The notes: generated from the sequence alone by a model not told the origin. 64,000 nt of DNA from Impatiens glandulifera (GCF_907164915.1 NC_061867.1:23660308-23724307), one strand, 5' to 3'; counted from the first letter of the stretch, positions 12,229 through 23,279 are shown. Numbers and translations are program-made.

Positions 12229-12470
12229 GGGATAATTCGACTAAATGACCTTAAAGATGACCTTATTTGACTTTTTGACCTGCACATAAAATTAAATGCG
12301 CTGGTGACACCCTTTTTTTGGGACGATTTTCTCTTTCGAGACTCAACCTAAATCCTATAAAGTCCTATTTTTTTCATTTGTTTGTTCTCATTCTCTCTCT
12401 TCTCGCTCTTTTCGCTCTTTTCGCCGAAGAAAACAACGGCGAAGACAAGTGCTAGCGACGAACTACGAAG
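12229..12470 (+). repeat. Pack-MULE left inverted end
   Basis: Outer part of the left long TIR. Includes TTAAATGCGCTGGTGACACC and a C/T-rich segment rich in TCTCTC that is mirrored at 15840-15930. Weaker similarity (GCGAATG/GCGAGAC-type repeats) continues inward to about 12740 and is mirrored at 15470-15640. Confidence 0.7.
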
Positions 12471-12740
12471 CCCGAACTGCGAACTACAAAGCCCGAACGA
12501 CAAACAACATCGCCTTTCTCTTCTCTCGTTTAATTGATGAATGTTTGTTTAATTGATTTTCCTTGATTGCTGGTGTTTAATTGATGGAGGTCTCATGTTG
12601 ATTCGCCTTGCATGCGCGAATGTTGCTGAGCGACCGCGATTGTTGCGGAGCGGGTGCGACGGAGCTTGATACAGAGTAGTTTCATATCGTGGTTGCGTCT
12701 CTTGCGGTTGCGTATCGCAGGTGCGTCTCGCGAATAGAGG

Positions 12741-14060
12741 TTGCGTCTTCTCGTTCAGGTTTGTGTTATTTTTGTAGTTCTTACGCTTCTGATAATACTC
12801 TGCAACCGGAAGAAGGAACAATCGAATAATCAAAGGGAGATTAACATTCAAAACATTCCTTCAACTGCGACCTCCCCTGGATTTACGCTGAACTTTTTGA
12901 ATTTGGGAGAGGGGTTTACATACGAGAAGATTCTTCGTGCGACATATAATTTCAGTGATGGGAATCTAATTAAAAAGGGTCATTCAGGATATCTTTTCAG
13001 GGGATTATTGGAAAATGGAACATTTGTGGTGATTAAACGAGTGGATTTGTCTTATGAGTCAGAATTAGACTTTTTCAGCAAGGTTTCTCATTCAAGATTT
13101 GTTCTTCTTTTGGGATATTTCTTAGAGAAGGAAAATGAGAAATTTTTGATTTACAAACATATGCCCAATGGCGATTTGATGAGCTCTTTCTATACGAAGA
13201 AGAAAATAGAGGATGATAGTTTACAATCACTAGATTGGATAACGAGAATAAAAGTTGCAATTGGAGCTGTAGAGGCTCTATCTTATATGCATCATGAATG
13301 TTATCCGACAAAAGCAGTTCTGATATGTTCTTTTCTATCTGTTACAACTTTTATTACTTGAAGTTCCCACAAGAGTAGAGGGTTATTTGTTTATGTCCAA
13401 ACCTTCTAATTGTCTTCTTTTTTGAATCTGATGTTGAATCTGGATCTGGGTCTCTGGGATACATCTAGACCCTGAAATTTGTCTTCAAACACATCCTATA
13501 AGGGTTTGATAGTTATGTTTTATGTTTGTTAACCAGGTTCATCAACATTGACATTTGCGAATGACGTATACTATTTCGGAAAGGTATTGTTGGATTTGAT
13601 AACGGGCAAGATAGAACTGGATGGATCAAATGATGAATATTCAATAAAGGAATGGTTAGAAGAAAGTTTACCTTGTATAAGTATATATGAGAAGGAGCTT
13701 ATAACAAATATTGTGGATCCATCACTAATCATAGATGAAGATTTGTTAGAAGAAGTATGGTCAATGACTATTGTTGCCAAATCTTGCCTAAATCCAAAAC
13801 CATCTAGAAGTCCATTGATGAGATATGTTGTGAAAGCATTGGAAAATCCTTTGAAAGTCATAAGGATTGAAAATACAAGCTCTGGCAAGTTAAGAACTAT
13901 TTCATCGATAGGTTCTTGGAATACTGTGTTTCTTGACAGTTGGTGTCATAGTAGTTCGTCTGATGTAGGCAAGGAAGGGATAACCTCTTTCCATTGATCG
14001 TCCATTGTCTATGAGACCTCTTTCTAGGGAGAACCTTCCAGAAGCAAATATTTCCTGATT
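12741..14060 (+). pseudogene. LRR receptor-like kinase fragment (At2g16250-like)
   Basis: Exon 1 starts with a membrane-spanning segment (VCVIFVVLTLLIIL) followed by a basic stop-transfer CNRKK, then FTYEKILRATYNFSDGNLI, a glycine-loop region KKGHSGYLFRG, the Lys in VVIKRVD, helix C (ELDFFSKVSHSRFV) and LDWITRIKVAIGAVEALSYM. It breaks off after HHECYP, where relatives continue with HRDV. About 50 codons (catalytic loop and activation segment) are missing. After an intron ending AACCAG (13536), exon 2 resumes SSTLTFANDVYYFGK and runs to GSWNTVFLDSWCHSSSSDV, close to the end of the family protein. The last codons are frameshifted (REDLPEA-like REN LPEANIS near 14028-14060). The extracellular LRRs are absent. 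Captured inside the Pack-MULE; cannot make a working kinase. Confidence 0.85.
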
Positions 14061-14665
14061 GTTTATCATTAATGATATGATGACACGGGGGTTTTCTTTG
14101 TTTATGTTTAGGTTGGTGATGGCAATTGATCAATTGATTAGTTGGGTATGTTTCTTGGTTTTGATTTGTAATTGTTAGATATTTCTTGTTTACAATTCAA
14201 TTTGTCTTTTTTGAAAGAATTTTTTTTATTGGATCTGTCAATGAATATCCTTCATTCAGCACAAAAAATATCCAATTAATCAATACTAATTTAATTATTA
14301 TTTATTTTTCATATCTCCTTACTTTTAAGGATAATTGGATATGCATCTTAAATATGGATATTAAGTATAATTTGATCCATAATTATATATATATTATCTT
14401 AAAAAAAGGTTCCTTACAAATATGCTATCAAATCAAAACCATCATTGATTATCATTCCAGAGGAACAAGAAATTCTAGTAAAAGATTATGATCAAAGATG
14501 GTAAAATTGGATGAACTATCTTCCCTACCAGCCATTAATTAATTTTGGAACTAGTGATATTGAATTTGCAGCCTTCTCCAACCTACATGAAACTTGAGAA
14601 GTCATTATCATCACGCTTTTAGCAGAATAAAAGCGTGTTATTAAGAAAGGACCATGGAAACAACA

Positions 14666-15367
14666 TTAGAAGGATGCAGACCTAGCTATTTCTTGTACAA
14701 CCTTCACTACATAGGAAGAATTTGTCTCCAAAACTTGACCTCCCAACACAATTTCATCTAGGATAGTATGCACCTGTAAAATAGTAAGCCTATATATATC
14801 AAATATACAACAAAGTTTACTTAATCATAAGTCTATATTGTCTCGAATAATGTGACTTCTTTCAATAACGAGTTCATTTTTATACATAAGTGAATATATT
14901 GAGCTTATGCAATGGCTACATAAAAACGAAGAAGATGATACAAAATTCTTCAAAAAGGGTACTTAGAAAATGTGAAATCAAGAATGAAAATCTATAACAA
15001 TGTACCTTGCATAAGATCTAGCATCGCTAGTTCATTTTCGTAGGTGTCGAATACAAAGATAAAGTACCGTGTTGCAAAGGTCTTGTAGACAAACATAGCA
15101 TCCTGCAATAATGGGAGTATAATATTAACCTCTACATCCAAATTTTGAAGAACATTAGCATCAAAAGCACTTGAAGCGATCATAATAATTGTGCTTTTTT
15201 TTCATGTGATGACAATCAATTCACAATGCAAATCTCTAATCACCATCATAATTAGATTTGTAAGTACAATATCAAATTCATTTAAACGTTAACATCAACA
15301 TAAAAAGAAATTTTGCAGCATAGATACTTCGAATGACTTCCTGTTGCTTCTCTACAGGCTTCCTTCG
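14666..15367 (-). pseudogene. AP-3 complex sigma adaptin fragment
   Basis: Three exon-like blocks on the minus strand match the small sigma subunit of an adaptor complex. Block 1 (about 15358-15315): PVEKQQEVIRSIY. Block 2 (about 15165-15006): DAMFVYKTFATRYFIFVFD then ENELAMLDLMQ, followed by a good donor CAAG|GTACAT. Block 3 (14773-14666), after acceptor TTTTACAG: VHTILDEIVLGGQVLETNSS and a TAA stop. The LDEIVLGGQVLET motif points to AP-3 rather than AP-1 or AP-2. The exon expected between blocks 2 and 3 (LDKCF...NVCELDIVFNY type) is missing, and the N terminus is absent. AP-3 sigma works in vesicle sorting to the vacuole. Here it is cargo of the Pack-MULE. Confidence 0.78.
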
Positions 15368-15839
15368 TAATCCAAGTCAGATTCAGTCAAGCAATGTACA
15401 ACCGATCGGGAAAATCAACATTTTGGATCTCAAATAATATTAAAATGCAATTACTAACTATAAATGTTCTAGTCGCGAGACGGAACCGCATTCGCGAGAC
15501 ACATCTGCGAAACGTAACCGTATTCGCAAGACGCATCTACGAAACGCAACCGCATTCACGAAACGCACCCGCATAAACGAGACGCACCCATGAGATGCAC
15601 CCGCATTCGCGAGACGCAACTGCATTCATGAGATGCTACCGGAATCGGATGACACAACCGGAATCCGCCGCAACAGATGCATTTATACCAATCAATCCAT
15701 AAACCCTAAACCTAACAATGCGTTCAAAGAAAGAAAGAAACAACAAGAGAAGGACAGGGGAAGCATACCAGTACCGGATATCATGGTTGCCTGCTTTCGC
15801 TGGGATTCTGACGTCCTTCGTTGGGATTTCGACGTCCTA

Positions 15840-16094
15840 CTTTTTAAAGAGAAGGAGGAGAAGGAGAAGGGAGAAGACGTGAAGAGAGAGAACAAGAAAG
15901 AAAGAAAAGAAAAAAGAAAATGGGAAGAAATGGATTTTTTAATTATATAGCAAGGGCATTGTGGACTTTTCACAATGACGCAACGGGGTCATTTTTGTCC
16001 CAAAAAAAATAAGTGTCACTAGCGCATTTAATTTTATGCGTTGGCACTTATAGCAAATAAGGCTATCTTGGGTGTCATTTCGTCAAATTTCACC
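15840..16094 (-). repeat. Pack-MULE right inverted end
   Basis: Reverse complement of the left end in order and content: terminal TTTGACGAAATGACAC, then AAATTAAATGCGCTAGTGAC, then a purine-rich block on the plus strand. Confidence 0.7.
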
Positions 16095-16209
16095 TTTCTT
16101 TCACTCAACTAGTAACTTGTCTTTTAAGTATCAATTTTCTATGAAGTTTTTTTAAATTGTTTTGCTATATTTCCATCCAATCGTAATAATGATGTTCATA
16201 AGATTTGCT

Positions 16210-16217
16210 TATAAATA
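16210..16217 (+). promoter_or_regulatory. TATA box of the dead coiled-coil gene
   Basis: TATAAATA about 45 bp upstream of the ATG at 16256, in a good position for the pseudogene that follows. Confidence 0.5.
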
Positions 16218-16255
16218 GTTCTTGAATTCGGAGGACGAAAAATACAAAAAAAACA

Positions 16256-16916
16256 ATGGATGTTCCAATAAGCTATGGTTTGGTGACATAAGAGGAAGAA
16301 GAACATAAAGTGGGCTTCGATCATTTAAACGACATGGCCAAAGAGATTGATGCGTTGAAATTTGACAATGCAAACTAGACCCGAGAGTTGTTAGAATCTC
16401 GAATGGAGAATGACTAACTGATGATATAATTAGAGGTCATTTATACGTTAAAAGTCGACATTTCAAACTTGACCGGAAAGCTGTTACATTCTCGAATGGA
16501 GAACGACGAACTGAAGATCTTATTAAAGGCAAAATTTACCGCGCCTAGCGTTCAATACACATAATTTGCTCGGAGAAATGAAATCCATCTTTGAAATAGC
16601 AGCAAACATGAATAATGGTGTTGTTAAAAAGGTAAATTTATTTATTTGTTTAGATAACGGTTTTATTGAAGATTCATATTAATGATTTACATATATTTTC
16701 AATGTGTAATTTTGTTGTTGTTTGCAGATAGAGGATATGATTAATATTAAAAAAGAAATCAATGATAATGATAGCATAGTGGAATGGATATTAAAGAAAT
16801 TCGTGAAAAAAAAAATTAGTGAAAATCTGAGAGATCAACCAGAATCCTCAAATTTTGAATATTATTTTTTTTTTTTTGAATATTATGATGAATTATCATT
16901 TTATTTTGATATGTAA
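16256..16916 (+). pseudogene. Small coiled-coil gene, unknown, with stops
   Basis: From ATG 16256 the frame reads MDVPISYGLVT, a stop, then a heptad-like charged segment with two related repeats (LLESRMEND and LLHSRMENDELKILLKAKF). In-frame stops fall at 16289 and three or more later places, and a frameshift near 16560 leads to GEMKSIFEIAANMNNGVVKK. A GT-AG intron (16632-16727, phase 0) joins to IEDMINIKKEINDNDSIVEW, which runs to a TAA at 16914. The internal repeats and charge pattern suggest a coiled coil. I do not recognise the family. TATA box, start context and splice sites argue that it was once a real gene. Confidence 0.5.
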
Positions 16917-16919
16917 TTT

Positions 16920-17290
16920 CATTTTGGAACATCGTTAGGTATTTTTTTTTAGAATTTTTGGTATTTACTTTGTTCTCAATTTTAATTTGCTCTAATTTAA
17001 TATATTTTAATATTGTTCTACTAATTGTGTGGTAATATTTTTGTTTTATTAAATTCATTTGATGATGATATTGATAATTTGGTATGGTTTTATTAATGAT
17101 ATGATATTGATATGGTTTTATTTGATAATTCATACTTGTTTAACATAAATATAAAAATAAATATTAAACTTTTTATACCTTTACACAAAACAATGACCTA
17201 ATTTTAAGAAAATTTTGATCAAATGACTCTCATGATAACAGGTCTCCAATGTTATTTACAAAAATAACCTTGTGCTCTTAGAAAAAGTTT
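16920..17290. other. AT-rich spacer
   Basis: No gene. The phrase AAATGACTCTCATGA near 17220 weakly resembles the start of the MULE ends elsewhere in the window; too short to call. Confidence 0.4.
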
Positions 17291-17624
17291 AAATTACCCC
17301 TAATAACTTTTCTTCTTATCTCTCTTCTCTTCTACTCTCTTTTTTCTCTCTTCTTCTTCCTTAACAAAGGCGAGTCTGCTATCCCCTCTGACGTCTCCAG
17401 TATCTCCCCGATGACACGTCTATCCCAAGCAAAGCAACGCCTGCCTGCTTCTGCTTCCCCTCCCGACGTCTGCTATTCTCCCCGACGACTTTGTAGCATC
17501 TACGCAGAACTATAGCCCCCGACGAATGTACCATCAAGCTAGATCTCCATCAAACTCCGAATCAATGGGTAAGTTAGACATTGCTTTATTTTAGTTGAAA
17601 ACACTTGTTATTATCAATTGGGAT
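17291..17624. other. Pyrimidine-rich then CCCGACG-rich segment
   Basis: A TC-rich run (17310-17365) is followed by less AT-rich DNA with repeated CGACGTCT/CCCCGACGA phrases. It resembles the interior edge of the MULE ends in base pattern, but no partner arm was found. No reading frame of note. Confidence 0.35.
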
Positions 17625-17850
17625 CGCAAAGTGCATCTTGTACCGACGCAAACTACACTTTGCGTCGGCGCAAGATGCACTTTGCGCACTTTGAATCGGT
17701 GCAAACTACACTTTCCTCACTTTGCTGCACTTTGCATTGACGAAATTTGCACTTTGCATCGATGCAAATTGCACTTTGCATCGGCGCAAACTTCAACGTA
17801 ATGTACAGTTTGCAAACTGCACTTTGCACTTTCCACTCACTTCTGTGAAT
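17625..17850. repeat. Degenerate minisatellite with palindromic core
   Basis: About ten variants of GCAAANTGCACTTTGC, interspersed with GCGTCGGCGCAAG- and GCATCGATGCAAA-type spacers. The unit is partly self-complementary (GCAAA...TTTGC), so the tract can form many small hairpins and reads open on both strands. Probably noncoding. Confidence 0.7.
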
Positions 17851-18059
17851 TTTTATCAATTGAAGATCACAATATATTTGTGAGTGTTTTTGTCCTCCAC
17901 AAGGGGAGACGCTGAAACTTTTTTAAGGAAAATGTGTTAAGAACATGCCTCAAATCCACAATATATATTCTAGTGATTTTGTTCTTTATATATGTTATTT
18001 ATTTTATTTATTTGTAACATCATTATATATATATATATTATATTTATTTAAAGACAGAG

Positions 18060-19600
18060 AGAAGTGCAATCTTTGATTAATGATCAGAGTGAAAATTTTG
18101 TTTTGCCAATGAAAGATAATTCTGAACAGTAAAAATAGCTAAATGCAGAAAAAAAAATACAAGAAATAGAGGAGGTAATAACAAGACATACAAACTTCAA
18201 AAGGAAGTTCTTTATATTGCAAATATTGTGGAACTGAAGGTCATGTACAAGAGGGTTGCTTTAAAATAATATAAATATTCTTTGATCAATACTGTGGAAA
18301 AGTAACCGTGATCTAAAAGTAAAAATTTCTAATACCTCAACCAATATTGTGAATGATGCAAACACACCATTTACCTATTTTGAAGAACAATCAGAATCTC
18401 CATCCACCTTCGCAAAGTTCAACGGTTCAAAAATTGTAGTTGTTGTCAAAAAAGTAATGAAAGGATTGCTCAAAGAAGGAAAGGAAATAAAGAAATATTA
18501 TGAAGGTATGTATCATTTTTCTGATAACATTACTAATGCATGTAGTTTTAATGTGCATAGTAGTTATAAGAATAAACCTTTATGGATATTAGATAGTGGT
18601 GCTAGCTGACATAAGTGGTGCTAGCTGACATATTTGTTCAAACCCAAATATTATTACTGAAATTAAGAAAATTGATAATATACCTTTTTTTTTCGATGGC
18701 ACTATTAAACATGTCAAACTAATGACAAATGATAGACTTTCTGAAAAATTAAAATTGTATGATGTAATGTTCATTAAAAACTTTCCATATAATCTAATTT
18801 TAGTGTCTAAACTTACAAAAAGAAACAAACTTAGTTGTCAATTTTCTTCTTCGGGTTATTTATTGTAGGATGCTAGGGATAACTCTATCATAGGGAAATG
18901 AGACTTTAGTCAAAACCTATACTTACTTGATACAGATTCAATGAATATAACTTTTAATTCATGTATTGATTACATGTTGTTACATAGAAGATTATGACAT
19001 CCTTCTGAAACAGCATTACAACATGCATTTGATTTGAATAAAGATGATACAATTCATTGTGATATCTGTCCAGTTTTAAAATGAATTATTATATTTTAAT
19101 TACAGCATTTCTAAAACTGTTAAATGTTTTGAATGATACATATAGATATTTGGGGTCCTTACAAGGAAATATCTCTTATCGATTGCTCATAAATGCTTAC
19201 AATAGTCGACGATTTCAGTAGGTTTACATGCACTTATATGATTAAAAATAAAAATACAAAAAATTAAGTTTCAATCAATTTTTATACCATGATTAAGACA
19301 CAATTTGAAACTTCATTCAAAATTATTAGGTCTGATAATGGTAGTGAATTTTTAAATAACGAATTGCAAATTTTTTTTAAGCAAAATGGTATTCTTTATA
19401 AAAAAAATTCGTGTTCTTACACCCCACAACAAAATGGAGTAGTAGAACACAAACATCAATATTTACTTCAAGTGACACGAACTTTAATGAATCAGTCAAT
19501 CTAGATCTTATAATTTCGTATTTTTGTTGATAAAAAGAACAGGCGTAAACTCTTATCACCAACACAGTTAGAGGATACGAGCAGCAAACGATCCACCAAC
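18060..19600 (+). mobile_element. Old Ty1/copia remnant (gag end to integrase)
   Basis: Recognisable pieces in retroelement order: a CCHC knuckle CKYCGTEGHVQEGC near 18215-18257; the protease start LWILDSGAS at 18580-18606, immediately followed by a stop and a short local duplication (GGTGCTAGCTGACATA twice); a gag-pre-integrase block with LLHRRL near 18970; then integrase with IHIDIWGPYKEISL, TIVDDFSRFTC, IIRSDNGSEFLNNEL and TPQQNGVVEHK. The catalytic Asp, Asp and Glu positions are present but many stops and shifts separate them. Sequence ends after integrase; RT, RNase H and LTRs are missing. A different lineage from the element at 29-41 kb. Confidence 0.85.
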
Positions 19601-20218
19601 AGTTGAAAATATAATTCGAATTTAAAAATTCTGAGACGAAAAATATGAACCTGACTAAACATGATGTCAAACTGAAAAATAAAAAAATAATATCAACTCA
19701 AATATTTTAAGTGATCAAATAATATAAGTGATGGAAAGAGAAACAACCCAATACAAAAGTCATTGATGCAAAAAAAAATGATTTTTCAATATATATATAT
19801 ATATTATATATAGAGAAAAAAGAAATAATTATTATTGAGAATTTTTTGAATTTTTTTCTATAAACAATAATTGATTGGTTAAACTATTATAATTATAAGC
19901 CAAATTAAACTAGTCATATATAATATCACTTGTTCTACTCTTTTCTTTCTTTACAAATGAAGAATTTAGTTGATATTTTATTTGAATCACATCACACAAT
20001 TTTTTTTTCCTTTATATATTAAAAGTCAATTAGTAATGAATAATTTTAACAAATAAATATATATAACTCAATCAAATATATTAATAGTTAAAAAATATAT
20101 ATATAATCATAGTTAATTCGTTGCACAACAGATAAATGAATATAAAAAAGTGAGGATGAATCAAAACATTAATAATGGAGAGTGTTGATGTAAATGTCGA
20201 AAATTTGGAGGTGGGATC
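19601..20218. other. AT-rich intergenic DNA
   Basis: Short TA runs at about 19788-19810 and 20090-20105. No gene seen. Confidence 0.6.
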
Positions 20219-20488
20219 ATCTGCTATCAAACTTGTTTCTGTTCCATGTTCCCTCTCATAAAGGAGGGGCATGAAGGTAATTATTGTTATTATTTTAATA
20301 ACAATAATTACTTTCATACCCCTCCTCTGTGAGAGGGAGTATGTGAACATGCACAAGTTTAGTAACATGTTTTATGCTCCTTCTCATAAAAGAGGGGCAT
20401 TAAGGTCATTATTATTAACAATAATTATTTTAATGCCCCTCCTCTATGAGAGGAGCATGGGAACATGCACAAGTTTGATAGCAGAGGA
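20219..20488. mobile_element. Foldback MITE made of two adjacent hairpins
   Basis: The outer ends CTGCTATCAAACTTG (20221) and CAAGTTTGATAGCAG (ending 20485) are perfect complements. Inside are two hairpins: 20245-20349 (CCCTCTCATAAAGGAGGGGC pairing with a CCCCTCCTCTGTGAGAGGG-type arm, ~43-bp arms with about five mismatches) and 20374-20459 (CTCCTTCTCATAAAAGAGGG pairing with its near-complement). The hairpin arms resemble each other. No coding capacity. Target duplication not resolved. Confidence 0.75.
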
Positions 20489-20799
20489 CCTCAAGTGTAA
20501 AAGTTGACTCATCGATCTACCTTCTACCCTTTATTAACTATGTTGTTTTCTAAAAAACTAACAAAAGCATTAATATATTTTGAATTTTTTTTTCTTTAAA
20601 TAACTTAATTAAAATATTAAACATCAATTTATGATAAATTAATTTTATACTAAAGAAAAACATTTAATCAAAGTAATTTAAAAAAGATGAGTCACCCTAA
20701 TAAATGAAAAGGATTGATTATTTATGTTTTTTTGACAAGGTTATTGAATAATTTTATTTCAAATGGACCTAAAATTTAAACAAATAGACATCTCAATCT
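20489..20799. other. AT-rich spacer
   Basis: No gene or distinct repeat; ends at the pyrimidine tract. Confidence 0.6.
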
Positions 20800-20815
20800 C
20801 TCATTCCCTCTTCCT

Positions 20816-20995
20816 CCTTTCCTCTCTCTCTCCCCCTCTCTCTCCCCCTCTCTCTCCCCCTCTCTCTCCCCCTCTCCCTCCCCCTCTCCCTCTCCCTCTC
20901 CCTCTCCCTCTCCCTCTCCCTCTCCCTCTCCCTCTCCCTCTCCCTCTCCCTCTCCCCCCCCCCCCCCCCCTCCCCCTCCCCCTCCCCCTGAAAGA
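20816..20995 (+). repeat. ~180-bp pyrimidine tract, CTCTCC/CCCTCT repeats
   Basis: Nearly pure C/T on the plus strand: (CTCTCTCCCC)n, then a long (CCCTCT)n run, then an 18-C run and CCCCCT repeats. The reading frames through it (Leu/Pro or Gly/Arg/Glu-rich) are by-products of the repeat. It abuts the truncated coding exon at 20998. Confidence 0.95.
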
Positions 20996-20997
20996 AA

Positions 20998-21300
20998 CAT
21001 CATCTAGGTCCTCATCCAAAGCCTTTGCATCCACAACTATGGAGGCTAGATTTGCAAAAGTAGTTAAGGCTGTATCTGACTCAAAGACTAAAGACTTCTC
21101 CAAGGCTGTAGACGCCGAGACTACAGCCCTTTCAGTAGTTGCCTCCCAAGTTGCAATTGCCTACAAGCCGGTCTAATAGTTTCTCTTTTCTTTCTGTGTT
21201 CTTAATTTCTGTCTTTGAACTCATTTTAGCTTTTAGGTCATTTATTCTCAATTCCCAAAATTGTGTTTTGTAAGCATTAAGAGTTCTACTCTGTTCTAGT
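20998..21300 (+). pseudogene. Small-gene coding exon and 3' UTR, copy A (inverted)
   Basis: Plus-strand copy of the recurrent small gene. It lacks the start; the frame runs SSRSSSKAFASTTMEARFAK through AVSDSKTKDFSKAVDAETTA to QVAIAYKPV and TAA at 21174, followed by the 3' UTR (TAATAGTTTCTCTTTTC ... GAGTTCTACTCTGTTCTAGT). It is joined directly to the left end of the MULE at 21301 and mirrors 24218-24490. The 5' portion is replaced by the pyrimidine tract. The protein family is unknown to me: Ala/Ser/Lys-rich, no signal peptide or membrane segment. Confidence 0.7.
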
Positions 21301-21889
21301 GGGAAAATTGACGAAATGATCCTAAAAAGGCCTTAAATACGCTAGTGACCAATGCATAAATTAAATTATGTTAGTCACTACTTAATTTTTTTTATGAAAT
21401 TACCCATGTCGCGTAACGCGAAGGGGAGGATCGTCACACGAAGGGAAAGTCTATGATAAGTCCTGAATACCCTTACTATTTAATATAACTTCGCCCTTTT
21501 TTTCATTTCACTCTTCTCCTCCATCTCTTTCTTCCAGCTCTTCTCCTCTTTTTCTCTAAACGAAAACCTAAACGACAGTGATCTTCGACGGACAGCCACG
21601 GTGGCGATCTTCGACAGACACAACCTTGACCACGAGCACGAGCACAATGGTGGAAACTGATACTCTTCTTCCTCGAGCATGATGCTCTGATTCAGCTCTA
21701 TTTCAGGGAAGATTCATGTCTTTCGGTCCCTTTTCGCGATGGGAATGATTGTCTCATGTGAATGACTGAATCACATGAATTTTCTCGCGATGGTCCGTCC
21801 CTTCTTGTGATGGGAGGTCCCTTCTCGCGATAGGCCTTCTCGCGAAGGGCATGATCATCTCGCAAATGGCACGATCGTCTCGAGAAGGT

Positions 21890-22205
21890 CTCGATGAGGA
21901 GAATGGAGATGAGGAAAAGAGAATGAAGAGAAGAAGAATGAGGAGAATGAAGATGAAGATAAAGAGAAGAGGAGGGAGGTGATGAATGAATATGAGGAGA
22001 ATGGAGATAAGGAGAAGTAGAATGAGAAGAAGGAGAATAAAGATGAAGAGAAGGAGAAGATGAAGATGAATGAAGATGAGGAGAAGGTGAACGAAGGTGA
22101 TGAGAATGAAGATGAGGTGAATGAAGGTGAGGAGAATGAAGATGAGGTGAAGGATAAGGAGGAGAAGGAGAATGAAGATGAGGTGAAGGAGAATGATGAG
22201 ACTTT
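21890..22205 (+). repeat. GA-rich minisatellite, left arm
   Basis: Variants of GAGGAGAATGAAGATGAGGT repeated irregularly. Would encode Glu/Asp/Asn/Lys-rich sequence but has stops; mirrored in the right arm at 23280-23625. Confidence 0.85.
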
Positions 22206-22736
22206 AGCTTGAACTTGTTTTAGATCTTATTTTGATAGTGTCTTATTTGGTGGTTTGCAATTGGGATTAAATGAACTAGTGCATGTTATGGTTGATTATT
22301 AGATTCACATTCATATTAACTATTTGATTAGAACAAGATTAATTGACACCTACACCGTCCCTTCTCGCGACAGGTAGTTCCTTCTCGCGATGAGAAGTTC
22401 CTTAAGAAACACTACAACATAACATTATTACCTTAAGACCTAACAATTTAACATTATTCTTAATCATATTTCCACTTAAGAACACCAACATACTTAAGAA
22501 CACTATAACATAATAACATATTACCTTGTTTCAATAATTATGTTAATCACATGTGACAGAATAACACCTACACCTTTCTATGAATAACATGTGACAAAGA
22601 GAAGTAGAAAACATTAAAATGAAAGACATCCAACCAACCAACAAACCACCACAATCTTAAAAATATACACTCTTATTCATTTTATCCCAATCATAACGGA
22701 AAAGTTTACTTTGTCTACAAATGAATTATGGCACTA

Positions 22737-22738
<2 letters not shown>

Positions 22739-22804
<66 letters not shown>
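22739..22804. repeat. (TA)n microsatellite, ~33 repeats
   Basis: Uninterrupted alternating A/T of about 66 bp at the centre of the palindromic element, itself able to form a cruciform. Confidence 0.98.
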
Positions 22805-22806
<2 letters not shown>

Positions 22807-23279
22807 TGAATAATTAAGGGGAGGAACATAATTTTATCTAAAGTAATTAAAAAACCGTCTACTAATATGTTTAAGATTGTGGTGCTAGTGTTGGATTGAG
22901 GGTTGGACTCTTAGAGGAGATCCCTGAACTAATGTTAGGAGTTTGAGAAGTTCCTTTCTGTGAATTTGGTGCCAAACTTGAGGAGTCCGGGCTAACGTTA
23001 GGACCTTGTGAAGTGCTTCCACTAATGGGGGATGATAAAGAATATAATATTTACCTTGTGAATTAACTAGCACTAGTATTGTATCACTGCAAAACTCATT
23101 CAATTAATTATGTTTTGATTATCTATATGGGTGGTACATGAAAATCGTGTTCTAATCAAATAGTTAATATAAATGTGAATCTAATAATCAACCATAACAT
23201 ACATTAGTTCATTTTATCCCAATCTTAAACCACCAAATAAGACATTGTCAATATAAGATCTAAAACAAGTTCAAGCTAA

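Larger units (their letters stand above)
12229..16094. mobile_element. Pack-MULE carrying two host-gene fragments
   Basis: A 3.87-kb Mutator-like element with long, diverged inverted ends: left GGGATAATTCGACTAAATGA from 12229; right, in reverse complement, GGTGAAATTTGACGAAATGA ending at 16094. Both ends share AAATTAAATGCGCT and GTGACAC and a pyrimidine-rich block farther in. The same terminus type occurs at 21301, 24217, 25176 and 51364. Flanks TCTTCTTTC / CTTTCTTTC may be a diverged 9-bp target duplication. There is no transposase. Inside are a receptor-kinase fragment on the plus strand and an AP-3 sigma fragment on the minus strand, arranged tail to tail. Capture of unrelated genes between MULE ends defines a Pack-MULE. 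Confidence 0.78.

Noticed and set aside
12549..12851. 100-codon minus-strand frame at the left of the receptor-kinase fragment
   Set aside because: Overlaps the GCGA-rich interior of the MULE end and the antisense of the kinase exon; no family resemblance.
17160..17290. A further MULE end
   Set aside because: Only a few words resemble the terminus and no partner arm was found.
20763..21176. Long Pro/Leu-rich (plus) or Gly/Arg/Glu-rich (minus) frames through the pyrimidine tract
   Set aside because: Produced by a CT microsatellite read in any frame; only the part after 20998 has exon similarity.
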